A DNA stretch of 64,000 nucleotides from Vibrio fluminensis (GTDB taxonomy: Bacteria; Pseudomonadota; Gammaproteobacteria; Enterobacterales; Vibrionaceae). The stretch lies in NCBI RefSeq assembly GCF_015278125.1, contig NZ_JADILO010000028.1:17549-81548 (forward strand). Direction: 5' to 3'. The position numbers were made by a program, and so were the translations under genes. Shown piece by piece: positions 27,583-37,014 of the stretch. Every line of letters starts with the position of its first letter. The stretch's first letter is position 1. The notes beneath the pieces are model-generated. The model saw only the letters and a program-made list of their open reading frames with translations. It was not told the DNA's origin and ran no database searches.

Positions 27583-30075
27583 TTACTGATTGAACTGTCT
27601 TTTAGTTTTGGTGGTTGCAATATGATTAGCAGGATCATCCGGCCAAACGTGCTTAGGATAACGACCTTTCATCTCTTTTTTAACTTCTTGGTACGCTCCT
27701 GACCAAAAACTTGCAAGGTTACTGGTTCTTTGCAGAGGTCGCTGTGCGGGAGATAGCAATTCGAGCACTACGGTTTTCTTACCTTGAGCAACCGTTGGTG
27801 AGCTGTGTTCACCAAACACCTCTTGCATGCGTACGGCCAACATAGGCTCTTGACCGACTTGGTAAACAATCTTTTTCTGACTGCCAGTAGGCAATTGAAA
27901 ATGCGTCGGCAACCATTCGTCAATCTCTTGATTAAGCGGCCAGCCGAGGTAAGCAGAAAGCGCTTGCGTTAAATTCACTTGTTGCAGCGCTTTAGCTGAA
28001 TTGATGCCAACCAAATACGGTTCTAACCACAGCTCTAAATTCACCAGCAGTGACTGTTCGTCAAATGCAGGCCAATCTCGCTCAGGCATCCATTCACAGC
28101 CACAACGAATACGCGCTAATAGCTCGTTAGCACTCTCTGTCCAATTCAACACCTGCAAGCCTTGACGACGAACATAGTTCAATAACGCTTCGGTGATCTT
28201 TTCTGCCGCTGGAGCAGGCAATTCTTTGCTTTCAACCACAAGTCCCTGCCAGCAGAGACGCGCTTCAGACACCAGCTTGCCACGCTTATCATCCCAATCG
28301 GCGACTTCTGACTGAATAAACTTCTCTGGCATCGCACTGCGAAGCTGAGTGATATCGAGCTCTATCGCTAAGTTGATTAGCGCCGACTCACCTTGGCTTC
28401 GCATCAAATCTATCGCCACAACATGGTCATCATCACCAAGTGGCTCATCATCACGAAATTGAGCACCGTGACCATTGGCCAGCAAAAATCGATTTCCTTG
28501 CACGCGGCGCTGCGCCACTCGATCAGGGAAAGCGATTGCAAGTAGCATAGGGGCGAGTCGTTCATCCACTTGAGATAAGTTAAAGCTCAGCTTCAGTTTG
28601 TTTGCCAAACTTTGAGCGCGTGTGACCACGACTTTTTGCTTGCTGTGTTTACTAGCTTGTAAACGTTGCACGCTATGAGAGAAATCGACTATGTTTCGCT
28701 CAGGCTCTTCCAATAAAGCGGCCAGTGCGAGCGCGGTGCTCTGCCAGTCATTGTCCGCAAGCGCATGAACTAGCATCGCGCCACTGCGAGGCTCGAGCCC
28801 CAGCTGCTGGACTTTCTTCCCTGCCGTGGTTAACTGATATTTTTCATCCATTAAACCAAGCGAACATAATAAACTTCGCGCCTGCGTAAGGGCGCTCACC
28901 GTTGGCACATCGAGCCATTTCAATTCGCTCGCTTCCGTGCACCCCCACTGCGCCAACTCCATTGCCAGAGGTGCAAGATCACTATGCAAAATTTCAGCGC
29001 TAGGCACATAAGGTTGCTGATTCAGTTGGCTTTCGCTGTAGAGACGTAAACAGATACCCGGCTCAATACGCCCAGCACGACCTGCTCGCTGCTCCGCGGA
29101 TGACTGAGCAATTCGAACTTGCTCTAGCTTGGTAATCCCCGTTTTTAAATCAAACTTTGCCACCCGTTCTAAACCAGCATCGACCACTAAACGGATCCCT
29201 TCAATGGTCAATGAGGTTTCAGCAATATTGGTGGCTAACACCACTTTGCGTTTGCCTTGCGGTGCTGGCTGAATAGCAGCTTGCTGCTGACTAAAATTAA
29301 GCTGGCCATATAAAGGAGAGACTTCGACGTCGGCAGCAAGCCCAGATAACCGTTCTTGCACTTGTAGAATACTGGCAACGCCAGGCAAAAAGGCCAATAA
29401 CGAGCCTGTCTCATTGTGCATTAAGGTTTGAATCTGTTTTACCATCGCATCCACAAAGCGTTCATTGGCTTTCAACGGCTGATAACGAAACTCGACTGGA
29501 AAACTGCGTCCATGAGATTCAATATACTCAGCGTCTGGCATTAACTTCGCTAATGCTTGTCGCTCAAGCGTTGCCGACATCACTACTAACTTAAGATCAT
29601 CACGCAGCGCTTCTTGAATCTCCAAACATAGCGCCAAGCCCATATCCGCATGAATACTGCGTTCATGAAATTCATCAAAAATAATAAGATCAATACCGGA
29701 TAGTTCAGGATCACTCTGAATCATGCGAGTCATAATTCCTTCGGTGACAATCTCCAGCTGAGTTTCATCACTGACCTTGGTTTCACCACGCACTCGATAG
29801 CCCACTCGCTGTCCAACTCGATCACCTAATTGCTCAGCTAAGTAACGCGCGATATTGCGCGCAGCCAAGCGGCGTGGTTCCAGCATAATAATTTTGCCAG
29901 ACACAATGCCATGCTTAAGCAGTTGCAGTGGAAAGTAAGTCGATTTACCAGCACCCGGTGCTGCTTTAAGAATAAGTTGAGAAGCGCTACGCACACCGGA
30001 GAGAAGTGCCGGCATCACGGCTTCAATGGGCAATTGTGACAATGGGAGAGCCTTATGGTGTAATGTTGCAAACAT
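27583..30075 (-). CDS. hrpB: ATP-dependent helicase HrpB
   Basis: This 830-residue DExH-box helicase has Walker A APGAGKST, the DEFH box (IIFDEFHERSIHAD), motif III SAT (VMSATLE), motif V TNIAETSLTI and motif VI QRAGRAGR, followed by the HA2/ratchet region and the HrpB-specific C-terminal domain. Its physiological substrate is not established. It is divergent from sfsA with only 21 nt between the two start codons, and upstream of mrcB. Confidence 0.95.
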   Translation of the reverse strand: MFATLHHKALPLSQLPIEAVMPALLSGVRSASQLILKAAPGAGKSTYFPLQLLKHGIVSGKIIMLEPRRLAARNIARYLAEQLGDRVGQRVGYRVRGETKVSDETQLEIVTEGIMTRMIQSDPELSGIDLIIFDEFHERSIHADMGLALCLEIQEALRDDLKLVVMSATLERQALAKLMPDAEYIESHGRSFPVEFRYQPLKANERFVDAMVKQIQTLMHNETGSLLAFLPGVASILQVQERLSGLAADVEVSPLYGQLNFSQQQAAIQPAPQGKRKVVLATNIAETSLTIEGIRLVVDAGLERVAKFDLKTGITKLEQVRIAQSSAEQRAGRAGRIEPGICLRLYSESQLNQQPYVPSAEILHSDLAPLAMELAQWGCTEASELKWLDVPTVSALTQARSLLCSLGLMDEKYQLTTAGKKVQQLGLEPRSGAMLVHALADNDWQSTALALAALLEEPERNIVDFSHSVQRLQASKHSKQKVVVTRAQSLANKLKLSFNLSQVDERLAPMLLAIAFPDRVAQRRVQGNRFLLANGHGAQFRDDEPLGDDDHVVAIDLMRSQGESALINLAIELDITQLRSAMPEKFIQSEVADWDDKRGKLVSEARLCWQGLVVESKELPAPAAEKITEALLNYVRRQGLQVLNWTESANELLARIRCGCEWMPERDWPAFDEQSLLVNLELWLEPYLVGINSAKALQQVNLTQALSAYLGWPLNQEIDEWLPTHFQLPTGSQKKIVYQVGQEPMLAVRMQEVFGEHSSPTVAQGKKTVVLELLSPAQRPLQRTSNLASFWSGAYQEVKKEMKGRYPKHVWPDDPANHIATTKTKRQFNQ

Positions 30076-30096
30076 TGTACATAAAACCAGTCCTAA

Positions 30097-30816
30097 ATGA
30101 AGTTTGAACCTTGCCTACAATCAGCTACTTTAATTAAACGCTATAAACGTTTTTTAGCCGACATTCAGTTAGAAGACAAAAGTGAACGTACCATCCACTG
30201 CGCGAATACAGGCGCAATGACTGGATGTGCCGAACCGGGAAACACAATTTGGTTTTCGACCTCGGATAACCCAAAACGTAAATACCCAAACAGTTGGGAG
30301 TTGAGCGAAACCCAAGCTGGACACCGTATATGTATTAATACTGCACGAGCTAACCAGCTGGCTGTAGAAGGCATAGAACAAGGCGTGATTGAGGAGTTAG
30401 CAGGCTATCAACATCTTCGCACCGAAGTGAAGTATGGTAATGAGAATAGCCGCATTGATGTCATGCTTAGCGACCCTAAGCGCTCAACCTGCTATATCGA
30501 GGTCAAAAGCGTAACGCTTTTGGATGAAAGCAAACCGGGTCAGGGATATTTTCCAGATGCAGTGACCACAAGAGGTCAAAAACATCTGCGTGAGCTAACA
30601 GAAATGGTCAAAAGTGGGAACCGTTCAGTACTTTTATTTATTGTTTTGCATTCAGGTATTGAAAAAGTTTCCCCGGCACACCATATAGACGCGGATTATT
30701 CACAATTACTGAAAATAGCAATTGAACAAGGAGTGGAAGTATTGTGCTACAAAGCCGATATTTCCCAACGTGAGATTAAGCTCGCAAAGGCTGTAGATTT
30801 CAGATATCTCGGCTGA
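30097..30816 (+). CDS. sfsA: SfsA family protein
   Basis: This 239-residue protein matches SfsA: N-terminal MKFEPCLQSATLIKRYKRFLADI, CANTGAMTGC, and the C-terminal nuclease-like domain with RIDVMLSD and YIEVKSVTL (PD-(D/E)XK-type residues) and YFPDAVTTRGQKHL. SfsA was named for sugar fermentation stimulation and binds nucleic acid; its precise role is unsettled. There is no recognisable Shine-Dalgarno sequence before the ATG. It precedes dksA, as in E. coli. Confidence 0.95.
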   Translation: MKFEPCLQSATLIKRYKRFLADIQLEDKSERTIHCANTGAMTGCAEPGNTIWFSTSDNPKRKYPNSWELSETQAGHRICINTARANQLAVEGIEQGVIEELAGYQHLRTEVKYGNENSRIDVMLSDPKRSTCYIEVKSVTLLDESKPGQGYFPDAVTTRGQKHLRELTEMVKSGNRSVLLFIVLHSGIEKVSPAHHIDADYSQLLKIAIEQGVEVLCYKADISQREIKLAKAVDFRYLG

Positions 30817-30948
30817 AAAATGATGCAGTCTTCACATAGGCGTTAACTTTACTCAACAGTATTTGCCTCCTAAAGTTCTTTTTGCTATAGATACCCGCCT
30901 TAAATTAGCTGCTCAAGCAGTTGACTAGGTGTTAGTAGGAGATGCTGC

Positions 30949-31395
30949 ATGCCAGAATCGAAGAAAAAAGCGCTAGGCATCCTAGCCATTGCAGGTGTTG
31001 AACCATATCAAGAAAAGCCAGGTGAAGAGTACATGTCACCTGAGCAAATGGATCACTTTAGAAAGATTTTATCAGCTTGGCGCAACCAGCTACGCGAAGA
31101 AGTAGACCGTACTGTGCACCACATGCAAGATGAAGCGGCAAACTTCCCGGATCCAGTTGACCGTGCTTCTCAGGAAGAAGAATTCAGCCTAGAACTGCGC
31201 AACCGTGACCGTGAACGTCGTCTAATCAAGAAAATCGAAAAAACATTAAACAAATTGGATGATGATGATTTCGGTTTTTGTGAGTCTTGCGGTGTTGAGA
31301 TCGGCATTCGTCGCCTAGAAGCGCGTCCAACTGCCGATCTATGTATCGACTGTAAAACTCTTGCAGAGATCAAAGAGAGACAGATGCAAGGTTAA
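30949..31395 (+). CDS. dksA: RNA polymerase-binding factor DksA
   Basis: This 148-residue factor inserts its coiled coil into the RNA polymerase secondary channel and works with ppGpp in the stringent response. The coiled-coil tip has Asp68 and Asp71 in DPVDRAS. The zinc finger cysteines are Cys111, Cys114, Cys132 and Cys135 (CESC, CIDC). The sequence is close to E. coli DksA over its full length. It has its own promoter space (132 nt after sfsA) and a strong terminator. Confidence 0.98.
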   Translation: MPESKKKALGILAIAGVEPYQEKPGEEYMSPEQMDHFRKILSAWRNQLREEVDRTVHHMQDEAANFPDPVDRASQEEEFSLELRNRDRERRLIKKIEKTLNKLDDDDFGFCESCGVEIGIRRLEARPTADLCIDCKTLAEIKERQMQG

Positions 31396-31415
31396 TTCTT
31401 TGCTGATGACTATTG

Positions 31416-31442
31416 AAAAGGGAGCGTATATGCTCCCTTTTT
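31416..31442 (+). terminator. Terminator of dksA
   Basis: A perfect 9-bp stem (aaagggagc / gctcccttt, loop gtatat) is followed by a T-run. Confidence 0.88.
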
Positions 31443-31477
31443 GGTTTCCTTAATTCCACTTTACCCTCGGTTCAACT

Positions 31478-32365
31478 ATGTACATCGGTCGTTTCGCTCC
31501 TTCACCTTCCGGTCCTTTACACTTTGGCTCTCTTATTGCCGCCTTGGGCAGTTATTTTCAAGCTAAGGCGAATCAAGGCCAATGGCTCGTTCGCATTGAA
31601 GATATTGACCCTCCGCGAGAAATGGAAGGCGCTGCCGATTTAATTCTGCGTACCTTAGAAGCGTATCAACTCGAGTGGGATGGTGAAGTGGTCTATCAAA
31701 GCCAGCGCCATCATCTCTACCAACAGCAAATTGATGCTTGGCTGGCGTCAGGACAAGCTTATTACTGTCAATGCACGCGTAAAGAGATCAAAGAAAGCGG
31801 TGGTTACTACTTAGGCACTTGTCGAGAAAAACAGCTTACTAATGACAACCCAAGCGCGACTCGGCTGCGTATGACAGAACCGGTCTACGAATTTATCGAT
31901 CAAAAGCATGGGTTGTTAAAAATACCTCAAGCGCTGGCTGATGAAGATTTTATTATCAAACGTCGGGACGGCTTATTCGCTTATAACCTTGCAGTAGTAT
32001 TAGACGATATCGACCAAGGTGTCACCGAAGTGGTCCGCGGTGCCGATCTCATTGAGCCGACAGGGCGTCAAATCAGTTTATACAAAATGATGGGTAAACA
32101 ACCCATTAGCTACTTGCACCTCCCTTTAGCCATGGGAGACAACGGGCAGAAGCTCTCAAAGCAAAACCACGCTCCGACGATAGATAATCTCAACCCTAAA
32201 CCTGCACTTTTAGAAGCGATGCATTTCTTAGGTTTTAAACTCAATCGTGATATTGAAGCGGCAAATTTGGCCGAAATCATCCATTGGGGCGTACAAAATT
32301 GGCAAATTTGCCAGCTACCAAACACTACCGAGATCACACCGAGATTCTCAAAACGCGCTCGGTAA
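31478..32365 (+). CDS. gluQ: Glutamyl-Q tRNA(Asp) synthetase
   Basis: This 295-residue GluRS paralogue lacks the anticodon-binding domain and attaches glutamate to queuosine in tRNA(Asp). The HIGH-like motif is HFGS (in RFAPSPSGPLHFGS), the KMSKS-like motif is KLSKQ, and zinc-site cysteines are in YYCQCTRKE with GTC downstream. The dksA-gluQ-pcnB order is conserved in gammaproteobacteria. Confidence 0.95.
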   Translation: MYIGRFAPSPSGPLHFGSLIAALGSYFQAKANQGQWLVRIEDIDPPREMEGAADLILRTLEAYQLEWDGEVVYQSQRHHLYQQQIDAWLASGQAYYCQCTRKEIKESGGYYLGTCREKQLTNDNPSATRLRMTEPVYEFIDQKHGLLKIPQALADEDFIIKRRDGLFAYNLAVVLDDIDQGVTEVVRGADLIEPTGRQISLYKMMGKQPISYLHLPLAMGDNGQKLSKQNHAPTIDNLNPKPALLEAMHFLGFKLNRDIEAANLAEIIHWGVQNWQICQLPNTTEITPRFSKRAR

Positions 32366-32452
32366 GCTATCATTAGCCGCAAATTCGCCCTAAGGCCTCA
32401 GAATTTAGATGGAAGCATAGCTGGTTTAACCACCGCATTTTGCTAAAAGCAC

Positions 32453-33826
32453 ATGAATAGAAACGACAATACACCAAGCGAGCTAATTAGCTTTCCGGAG
32501 CTTTCGCTCAACATTCTAACTCGCCAAGAGCACAATATTTCGCGTAAACAGATCAGCGATAATGCGCTGAAGGTCCTTTACCGACTTCATGGTGCAGGCT
32601 TCGATGCCTATCTGGTAGGAGGCGGTGTACGCGATCTATTGCTAGGGCAAAACCCGAAAGATTTTGATATTGCGACTAACGCAACCCCAGAGCAGATTCG
32701 TCAGCTTTTTAAAAACTGTCGTCTAATTGGTCGTCGCTTCCGCTTAGCGCACATTATGTTTGGCCGCGATATCATCGAAGTGGCAACCTTCCGTGGTCAT
32801 CACCAAGAGCCAAACAAAAACGTCTCTCAGCAATCGAAAGAAGGCATGCTGCTGCGTGATAACGTGTATGGCACGATTGATGAAGACGCGGAACGCCGTG
32901 ATTTCACAATCAATGCGATGTACTACAACATCGGCAACTATGCGATTCACGATTACGCTGGCGGCGTTGAAGACCTTGAAGATAAGTTGATTCGTCTAAT
33001 TGGCGATCCTGAGACTCGCTATCGCGAAGATCCTGTACGCATGCTGCGTGCGATTCGCTTTGCCGTCAAACTCGACTTTGATATCGAAGAAGACACCGCA
33101 GCACCAATTGAAGAGCTTTCTCATCTATTGAAAGAAATCCCTGCTGCGCGTCTGTACGAAGAATCACTAAAGATGCTACAAAGTGGCTATGGATTAGAAA
33201 CTTACCATTTAATGCGTGAGTATAATCTCTTCCAACAGCTATTCCCGTCAGTCTCTGAGTTTTTCACTGACAGCTACGACTCAAAAGCGGAGCAGATGTT
33301 GGATCTTGTTTTGGATTCAACCGATCAGCGCGTTGAAGAAGGTAAACGTATTAACCCTGCGTTTATGTTCGCTGCAATGCTTTGGTATCCGCTACAAGCG
33401 AAAGCGGATGAGTTAATGGAATCTCGCAATCTATGTCATTACGATGCGGTAATGGAAGCGAGCAACGACATTCTTGATGATCAAGTGCGTACCATTGCTA
33501 TTCCACGTCGCCACACAGCAACTATTCGCGAGATTTGGCAACTTCAAATGCGCCTACCTCGTCGTAATGGCAAACGCGCATTCCGTTTGATGGAGCTGAA
33601 TAAGTTCCGTGCTGGTTTCGATTTCCTTGAAATGCGTGGTGAGATTGAAGGTGATGAGACGGAGCTATTGGCTAAATGGTGGCACACTTTCCAAAATGCG
33701 GGCCGCAACATGCGCCAAGCGATGGTTAATGATTTAGATGATGCGGCACCAAGCCGTCCAAATTCTCGTCGTCGCAAGCCAAATAATAAAAAGCGCAATT
33801 TCCGTAAGAGTAAAAGCGAATCATGA
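32453..33826 (+). CDS. pcnB: Poly(A) polymerase I
   Basis: This 457-residue enzyme adds poly(A) tails to RNA 3' ends and promotes decay. The nucleotidyltransferase signature is LVGGGVRDLLLGQNPKDFDIAT with the two metal-binding aspartates; the RNA-binding and neck domains follow. The C-terminus is a basic Arg/Lys/Asn tail (SRRRKPNNKKRNFRKSK). Its stop overlaps the folK start as ATGA, so the two are translationally coupled. Confidence 0.96.
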   Translation: MNRNDNTPSELISFPELSLNILTRQEHNISRKQISDNALKVLYRLHGAGFDAYLVGGGVRDLLLGQNPKDFDIATNATPEQIRQLFKNCRLIGRRFRLAHIMFGRDIIEVATFRGHHQEPNKNVSQQSKEGMLLRDNVYGTIDEDAERRDFTINAMYYNIGNYAIHDYAGGVEDLEDKLIRLIGDPETRYREDPVRMLRAIRFAVKLDFDIEEDTAAPIEELSHLLKEIPAARLYEESLKMLQSGYGLETYHLMREYNLFQQLFPSVSEFFTDSYDSKAEQMLDLVLDSTDQRVEEGKRINPAFMFAAMLWYPLQAKADELMESRNLCHYDAVMEASNDILDDQVRTIAIPRRHTATIREIWQLQMRLPRRNGKRAFRLMELNKFRAGFDFLEMRGEIEGDETELLAKWWHTFQNAGRNMRQAMVNDLDDAAPSRPNSRRRKPNNKKRNFRKSKSES

Positions 33827-34308
33827 TTACTGCCTACATTGCTGTCGGCAGCAATCTAGCTGATCCCGTTACTCAAGCGAATGCTGCCATTGACGCATTA
33901 AAGTTGCTACCGAGCTCTGAGTTTATGCAAGCGTCTCAGCTGTACAGTAGTACACCGATGGGACCACAAGATCAGCCGGACTACATTAATGCGGTCGTGG
34001 CGATCAAAACCGAATTAACGCCACTTGAACTGCTGGATTGCACTCAAGCCATTGAGCTAGAGCAAGGGCGTGTCCGTAAAGATGAGCGATGGGGCCCAAG
34101 AACCCTTGACTTAGATATTATTCTTTACGGCAATGAAGTGATCGATTCCGAGCGTTTAACGGTCCCACATTACGGGATGCGTGAAAGAGAATTTGTTCTC
34201 TATCCGCTGGCGGAAATCGCACCTAATTTAACTCTCCCTGATGGGACTGAGCTTACGCAGTTACTTAACCAAGTCGATCGCAATGGGCTCAGCGTGTGGC
34301 AGTCATAG
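33823..34308 (+). CDS. folK: HPPK (folate pathway pyrophosphokinase)
   Basis: This 161-residue enzyme transfers pyrophosphate from ATP to 6-hydroxymethyl-7,8-dihydropterin in folate synthesis. The HPPK signature RWGPRTLDLDIILYG with catalytic Asp pair is present, along with the N-terminal YIAVGSNL. It overlaps pcnB by 4 nt and lies 23 nt before panB. Confidence 0.96.
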   Translation: MITAYIAVGSNLADPVTQANAAIDALKLLPSSEFMQASQLYSSTPMGPQDQPDYINAVVAIKTELTPLELLDCTQAIELEQGRVRKDERWGPRTLDLDIILYGNEVIDSERLTVPHYGMREREFVLYPLAEIAPNLTLPDGTELTQLLNQVDRNGLSVWQS

Positions 34309-34331
34309 CCAGATCCTAGTAAGGAAAAAAA

Positions 34332-35126
34332 ATGAAAAAAATTACCATCAACGACCTAATGAAGTGGAAACAAGAAGGTCGTAAATTCGCTTCTTCTACT
34401 GCGTACGATGCAAGCTTTGCACAACTTTTTGAGCAACAAGAAATGCCGGTACTACTTGTTGGTGACTCGCTAGGCATGGTTTTGCAAGGCGAATCAAGCA
34501 CGCTACCAGTAACCGTTGACGAAATCGCTTACCACACGCGCTGCGTGCGCGCAGGCAGCCCAAACTGTCTACTTATGGCTGACATGCCATTTATGAGCTA
34601 CGCAACGCCTGAGCAAGCTTGTGAGAACGCAGGCAAGCTAATGCGCGCGGGTGCGAACATGGTAAAAATCGAAGGTGGCGACTGGCTAGTTGACACTGTG
34701 AAAATGCTCACCGAGCGTGCAGTACCTGTTTGTGCACACTTAGGCCTAACACCTCAGTCGGTTAACATTTTCGGTGGTTTCAAAGTTCAAGGTCGCGAGC
34801 AAGATAAAGCGGATCGTATGGTTCGTGACGCACTCGCTCTACAAGAAGCGGGCGCACAGATCGTATTGCTAGAGTGTGTACCAGCTGATCTTGCCGCGCG
34901 CATTACTGAAGTATTGGATGTGCCTGTTATTGGTATCGGTACGGGTAATGTGACTGATGGTCAAATCCTAGTAATGCACGATATGTTCGGTATTGCGGCG
35001 AACTACATGCCAAAATTCTCGAAAAATTTCCTTGCTGAAACGGGCGATATGCGCACAGCAGTGACTAAATACATTCAAGATGTGGAAACTGGCGCCTTCC
35101 CTGACGAAGCTCATACGATTGCCTAG
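34332..35126 (+). CDS. panB: Ketopantoate hydroxymethyltransferase
   Basis: This 264-residue enzyme makes ketopantoate from 2-ketoisovalerate and methylene-tetrahydrofolate, the first committed step to pantothenate and CoA. Conserved blocks are visible: TAYDASFA, VGDSLGMVLQG (metal-binding Asp), MVKIEGG, AHLGLTPQS, and VIGIGTG. A Shine-Dalgarno aagga precedes the ATG. It is followed by panC after 11 nt. Confidence 0.97.
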   Translation: MKKITINDLMKWKQEGRKFASSTAYDASFAQLFEQQEMPVLLVGDSLGMVLQGESSTLPVTVDEIAYHTRCVRAGSPNCLLMADMPFMSYATPEQACENAGKLMRAGANMVKIEGGDWLVDTVKMLTERAVPVCAHLGLTPQSVNIFGGFKVQGREQDKADRMVRDALALQEAGAQIVLLECVPADLAARITEVLDVPVIGIGTGNVTDGQILVMHDMFGIAANYMPKFSKNFLAETGDMRTAVTKYIQDVETGAFPDEAHTIA

Positions 35127-35137
35127 AGGAGTTGAGC

Positions 35138-36019
35138 ATGCAAACATTTACTGATATTTCAGCTCTCCGTGAGCAGATCAAACAGTACAAGCGCGACGGA
35201 CGCAAAGTTGCTTTCGTACCAACTATGGGTAACCTTCATGAAGGTCACCTAACTTTAGTGCGTAAAGCTCGTGAACACGCGGATATCGTGGTGGTCAGCA
35301 TCTTTGTTAACCCAATGCAGTTTGAACGTGCCGACGACCTAAATAACTACCCTCGTACTCTTGAAGATGATCTAAGCAAACTCAATGGCGAAGGTGTAGA
35401 GCTAGTCTTCACTCCAACTCCAGAAGTTATTTATCCTGAAGGTCTAGACAAGCAAACTTTTGTCGAAGTCCCAGGACTTTCAAGCATGCTTGAAGGTGCT
35501 TCGCGTCCTGGTCACTTCCGTGGTGTTTCGACCATAGTGACTAAGCTATTCAACATCGTACAGCCTGAAGTGGCATGCTTTGGTGAGAAAGACTTCCAAC
35601 AGCTAGCAATCATCCGCAAGATGGTGGAAGACATGGCGATGGACATCGAAATCATTGGCGTACCGACAGTACGTGAAATGGATGGTCTTGCGATGAGCTC
35701 TCGCAACGGTTTATTGACTCTTGATGAGCGCCAACGTGCCCCAGTTTTAGCACGCACTATGCGTTGGATTAGCAGTACTATCCGCGGCGGTCGCGATGAT
35801 TACGCATCTATCATTGAAGATGCGAGCGATCAGCTACGAGCAGCGGGCTTACAGCCAGATGAGATCTTTATTCGTGATGCGCGCACGCTACAAACCATTA
35901 CCGCAGAAACGACACAAGCAGTGATCTTGATGTCGGCTTTCCTAGGTAAAGCACGTCTTATCGACAACCAAACCGTTGATATGACGACAGAGGCTGCAGA
36001 AGAAAGCTCGGAAGGTTAA
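35138..36019 (+). CDS. panC: Pantothenate synthetase
   Basis: This 293-residue ATP-dependent ligase joins pantoate and beta-alanine. Landmarks: VPTMGNLHEGHLTLV (HIGH-like), FVNPMQFE, PGHFRGVSTIVTKLFNIV, GEKDFQQL, and LAMSSRN. The ATG at 35138 has AGGAG six nt upstream; a TTG two codons earlier overlaps that site. The C-terminus carries an acidic tail of about ten residues beyond the E. coli protein. Confidence 0.97.
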   Translation: MQTFTDISALREQIKQYKRDGRKVAFVPTMGNLHEGHLTLVRKAREHADIVVVSIFVNPMQFERADDLNNYPRTLEDDLSKLNGEGVELVFTPTPEVIYPEGLDKQTFVEVPGLSSMLEGASRPGHFRGVSTIVTKLFNIVQPEVACFGEKDFQQLAIIRKMVEDMAMDIEIIGVPTVREMDGLAMSSRNGLLTLDERQRAPVLARTMRWISSTIRGGRDDYASIIEDASDQLRAAGLQPDEIFIRDARTLQTITAETTQAVILMSAFLGKARLIDNQTVDMTTEAAEESSEG

Positions 36020-36060
36020 GAGCGAAAAACGAGCGTTTAGAGCGCTTCGCTTAGAGAACA

Positions 36061-36091
36061 AAAAAGGTTGGCAGATGCCAACCTTTTTTTT
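36061..36091 (+). terminator. Terminator of the pan operon
   Basis: A strong stem (aaggttggc / gccaacctt) with a 4-nt loop is flanked by A- and T-runs (eight T after the stem). Confidence 0.9.
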
Positions 36092-36094
36092 CGA

Positions 36095-36243
36095 GAACGC
36101 TTCGCTACGGATAACGGATAACGGATAACGGATAAGATATTACTCTCACCTTCCGTCGTAAAACAAACTTGCTCAACGCTGCGTAAGCGCAGCGTTCCGT
36201 AACGAAGTGTTCCCACATCCGTAGCGCAGCGTTCCGCAACCCG
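36095..36243. repeat. Intergenic repeat region with tandem 7-mers and palindromes
   Basis: The gap between panC and yadH holds gaacgcttcgct (36095-36106), four tandem copies of acggata (36107-36134), a perfect 9-bp hairpin (aacgctgcg / cgcagcgtt, 36175-36196), then tccgtaacgaagtgttccc (36196-36214). The last 19-mer and the first 12-mer recur in the fldB-ampD gap. Confidence 0.8.
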
Positions 36244-37014
36244 CTACGAACGTAATCCTATCCCTTTGGTCACCAAATAGTGAGCAACCCCATACAGTGC
36301 CACAATAAATACCATCGGTACGGCAAATGACATACCGATGCCCACATCGGAAACCCCTAAGAAGCCATAACGGAAAGCATTGACCATATAGACGATTGGG
36401 TTGATTTTCGATACACCTTGCCAAAACTCTGGTAGCAAGCTGATCGAGTAGAACACCCCGCCTAGGTAAGTCAGTGGTGTTAAAACAAAGGTGGGAATAA
36501 TCGAAATATCATCAAACGTGCGCGCAAACACCGCATTGATTAAACCGCCCAGCGAGAACACCACTGAAGTCATAAACACCGTGGCAATGATGATTCCCCA
36601 ATGCTCAACTTGCAGGTCAACAAACAGCAACGAAACGAAAGTGACGATGGTACCAACCAGTAAGCCACGTACGACGCCGCCCATAACAAAACCTAAAATG
36701 ATGACGTAGTTAGGCACTGGCGCGACCAATAGCTCTTCGATATTACGCTGGAACTTAGAGCTAAAAAATGACGAAGCGACGTTTGAATATGAGTTGGTGA
36801 TCACCGACATCATGATCAAGCCCGGCACAATATATTCCATGTAGCTAAAGCCATTCATTTCACCAATTCGCGAGCCAATTAAGCTACCGAAAATAATGAA
36901 GTAGAGCGTCATGGTGATCGCGGGCGGAACTAGAGTTTGCACCCAAATACGAGTAAAGCGATTGACCTCTTTGGTCAATAGGCTGCAAAAGGCGGTCCAA
37001 TATAGTTGATACAT
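36244..37014 (-). CDS. yadH: ABC-2 type transporter permease
   Basis: This 256-residue inner-membrane permease has six hydrophobic segments and the ABC-2 signature region near the end (LTPLTYLGGVFYSISLLPEFWQ). It pairs with the adjacent ATPase, as in E. coli YadGH; the exported substrate is unknown. Its ATG overlaps the yadG stop by 1 nt (TAATG). Confidence 0.92.
   Translation of the reverse strand: MYQLYWTAFCSLLTKEVNRFTRIWVQTLVPPAITMTLYFIIFGSLIGSRIGEMNGFSYMEYIVPGLIMMSVITNSYSNVASSFFSSKFQRNIEELLVAPVPNYVIILGFVMGGVVRGLLVGTIVTFVSLLFVDLQVEHWGIIIATVFMTSVVFSLGGLINAVFARTFDDISIIPTFVLTPLTYLGGVFYSISLLPEFWQGVSKINPIVYMVNAFRYGFLGVSDVGIGMSFAVPMVFIVALYGVAHYLVTKGIGLRS

Noticed and set aside
36173..36424. An 83-residue minus-strand frame across the yadH 3' end
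   Set aside because: It overlaps yadH out of frame and extends into repeat DNA.
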